From positions 1 to 64,000 of the forward strand of contig NZ_QFFU01000032.1 of assembly GCF_003131185.1 (NCBI RefSeq): a stretch of 64,000 bases of DNA, in the 5' to 3' direction. This document shows, piece after piece, positions 63,196 to 64,000 of the stretch. Position numbers and translations under genes: made by a program. The DNA comes from Pseudomonas ovata. GTDB taxonomy: Bacteria > Pseudomonadota > Gammaproteobacteria > Pseudomonadales > Pseudomonadaceae. Positions within the stretch are counted from its first letter, which is position 1, and every line of letters starts with the position of its first letter. Below the pieces are notes generated by a model. The model ran no database searches. It had not been told where the DNA came from and saw only the letters and a list, made by a program, of their open reading frames with translations.

Positions 63196-63211
63196 GGGCA
63201 CATCTCCGCAA

Positions 63212-64000
63212 TCAGATATCGAGCACCAGTGCGTCGCCGCAACTGCGCGACACACAGGGCATCAAGTGGGTGGCGCGTTCGCTGTCGCTCAAAAACAGGT
63301 CGCGGTGCTCGACCGCGCCTTGTACATAGGCGGTCTGGCACTGGCCGCAGACCCCGCCACGGCACAGGTTGGGCACCTCGACGCCGGCGGCCTCCATCGC
63401 TTCGAGCAGGCTGTCTTCGGCGCCGACCTTTACCTGCCGGCCGCTGCGCGCCAGGTGCACGGCAAAGGGCAACCCCGGCGCCGGCGCGGTGAAGGCTTCC
63501 CAGTGCACCCGGCCGGCCGGCCAGCCCAGCGCCTGGCTGTGTTCGCGCAGGGTGTCGATCAGGGTTTGCGGGCCGCAGGCATAGACATGCGTACCCAAGG
63601 GGCGATTGCTCAGCACAGTGGCCAGGTCCAGGCGCCGGGTGGGGCTGGCGTAGACATGCAGGCGTGCGCCCAGTTGATCGCGCAGGGTGTCGAGGTAGGC
63701 ATCACTGAAGCCTTGGCGGCAGGCGTAATGCAGCTCAAACGCCTGGTCCTGGCGCAGCAGTTCGGCGCAATAGGCCATGAACGGCGTGATGCCGATACCG
63801 ACGGCAATCAGCAGGTGCAGGCGCGCCTGGCTGTGCGGGGCGAACAGGTTCGCGGGCGGTGAAATCTCTAGCCGGTCACCGACCTGCACCTGATCGTGGA
63901 TGTAGTGCGAACCGCCGCGCGACTGTGGCTGACGCCGTACCGCAATGCGGTAATGACTCGGCTGGGCCGGATCGCTGATCAGCGAGTAGGCGTTGCGCCG
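63212..64000 (-). CDS. Flavin/2Fe-2S reductase of the dimethylamine system (5' end cut)
   Basis: At least 262 residues, running off the window. The visible part starts with the FMN-binding RRNAYSLISDP near its left edge and continues through the NAD domain (YACGPQTLIDTL) to a C-terminal 2Fe-2S domain, CRGGVCGQC, ending SCGDALVLDI. This is PDR/VanB type and the electron donor to the haem N-demethylase. It resembles the oxygenase reductase at 38961-39926 but belongs to a different operon. The missing part is about 50-60 residues. Confidence 0.9.
   Translation of the reverse strand, partial: RRNAYSLISDPAQPSHYRIAVRRQPQSRGGSHYIHDQVQVGDRLEISPPANLFAPHSQARLHLLIAVGIGITPFMAYCAELLRQDQAFELHYACRQGFSDAYLDTLRDQLGARLHVYASPTRRLDLATVLSNRPLGTHVYACGPQTLIDTLREHSQALGWPAGRVHWEAFTAPAPGLPFAVHLARSGRQVKVGAEDSLLEAMEAAGVEVPNLCRGGVCGQCQTAYVQGAVEHRDLFLSDSERATHLMPCVSRSCGDALVLDI

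Overview
The window is GC-rich, densely packed Pseudomonas-type chromosome, probably from the fluorescens/putida complex. The evidence is an H2-type (HSI-II) type VI secretion locus, REPIN-type repeats with the GTAGGAGCGCGCTTGCCCGCG core, and a gene repertoire typical of the genus. I see no rRNA, tRNA, CRISPR array or intact insertion sequence.

Layout. (1) 1-440: two REPIN copies sharing a 119-bp identical core. (2) 441-22046, minus strand: a T6SS operon in the order tssA-B-C-E-F-G-clpV-sfa2-orfX-tagH-tssJ-K-L-M-stp1-stk1, followed by one gene of unknown function. It encodes sheath, baseplate, membrane complex, recycling ATPase, sigma-54 activator and a phosphorylation switch. There is no hcp, vgrG or PAAR gene here. 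(3) 22047-26286: an AT-rich divergent promoter region, an Nramp-family transporter without the usual metal-binding signature, and a two-gene MotAB/ZorAB-like proton-motor module with no recognisable Zorya effector. (4) 26287-31617: a cobalamin riboswitch followed by a TonB receptor and a BtuFCD-like ABC importer. (5) 31715-36121: an AEC-family carrier, then a SitABCD-type Mn/Fe importer with a Fur-like box upstream. (6) 36471-41054: a YghU-type GST, an orphan ClpP-like serine protease, a LuxR regulator and a Rieske oxygenase/reductase pair. (7) 41304-46443: a light-signalling operon of bacteriophytochrome, single-domain response regulator and hybrid kinase. (8) 46659-53179: an inferred amine-catabolism locus with permease, FAD oxidoreductase, NTF2-like protein, outer-membrane channel, RidA and a divergent FeaR-like AraC regulator. 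A 270-bp MITE separates the channel gene from ridA. (9) 53437-54904: a sigma-54 promoter and a lone ammonium transporter. (10) 55122-56108: a short soluble PAS chemoreceptor-like protein. (11) 56196-64000, minus strand, running off the end: a methylamine cluster with Tmm (TMA to TMAO), Tdm (TMAO to DMA plus formaldehyde), PurU, a GcvT-like protein, a haem-dependent N-demethylase (DUF3445) and its flavin/2Fe-2S reductase. It encodes stepwise demethylation of trimethylamine with the folate-linked C1 steps.

Most likely to reward follow-up: the effector-less ZorAB-like pair, whose tail carries three exact-period 53-residue repeats; the non-canonical Nramp; the MITE that landed on a stop codon and its half-copy 23 kb away; the unknown gene at the end of the T6SS operon; and the compact TMA pathway.

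Functions are assigned by recognising families and motifs by eye. Start codons were chosen from visible ribosome-binding sites and gene overlaps, and are stated where they differ from the longest reading frame.
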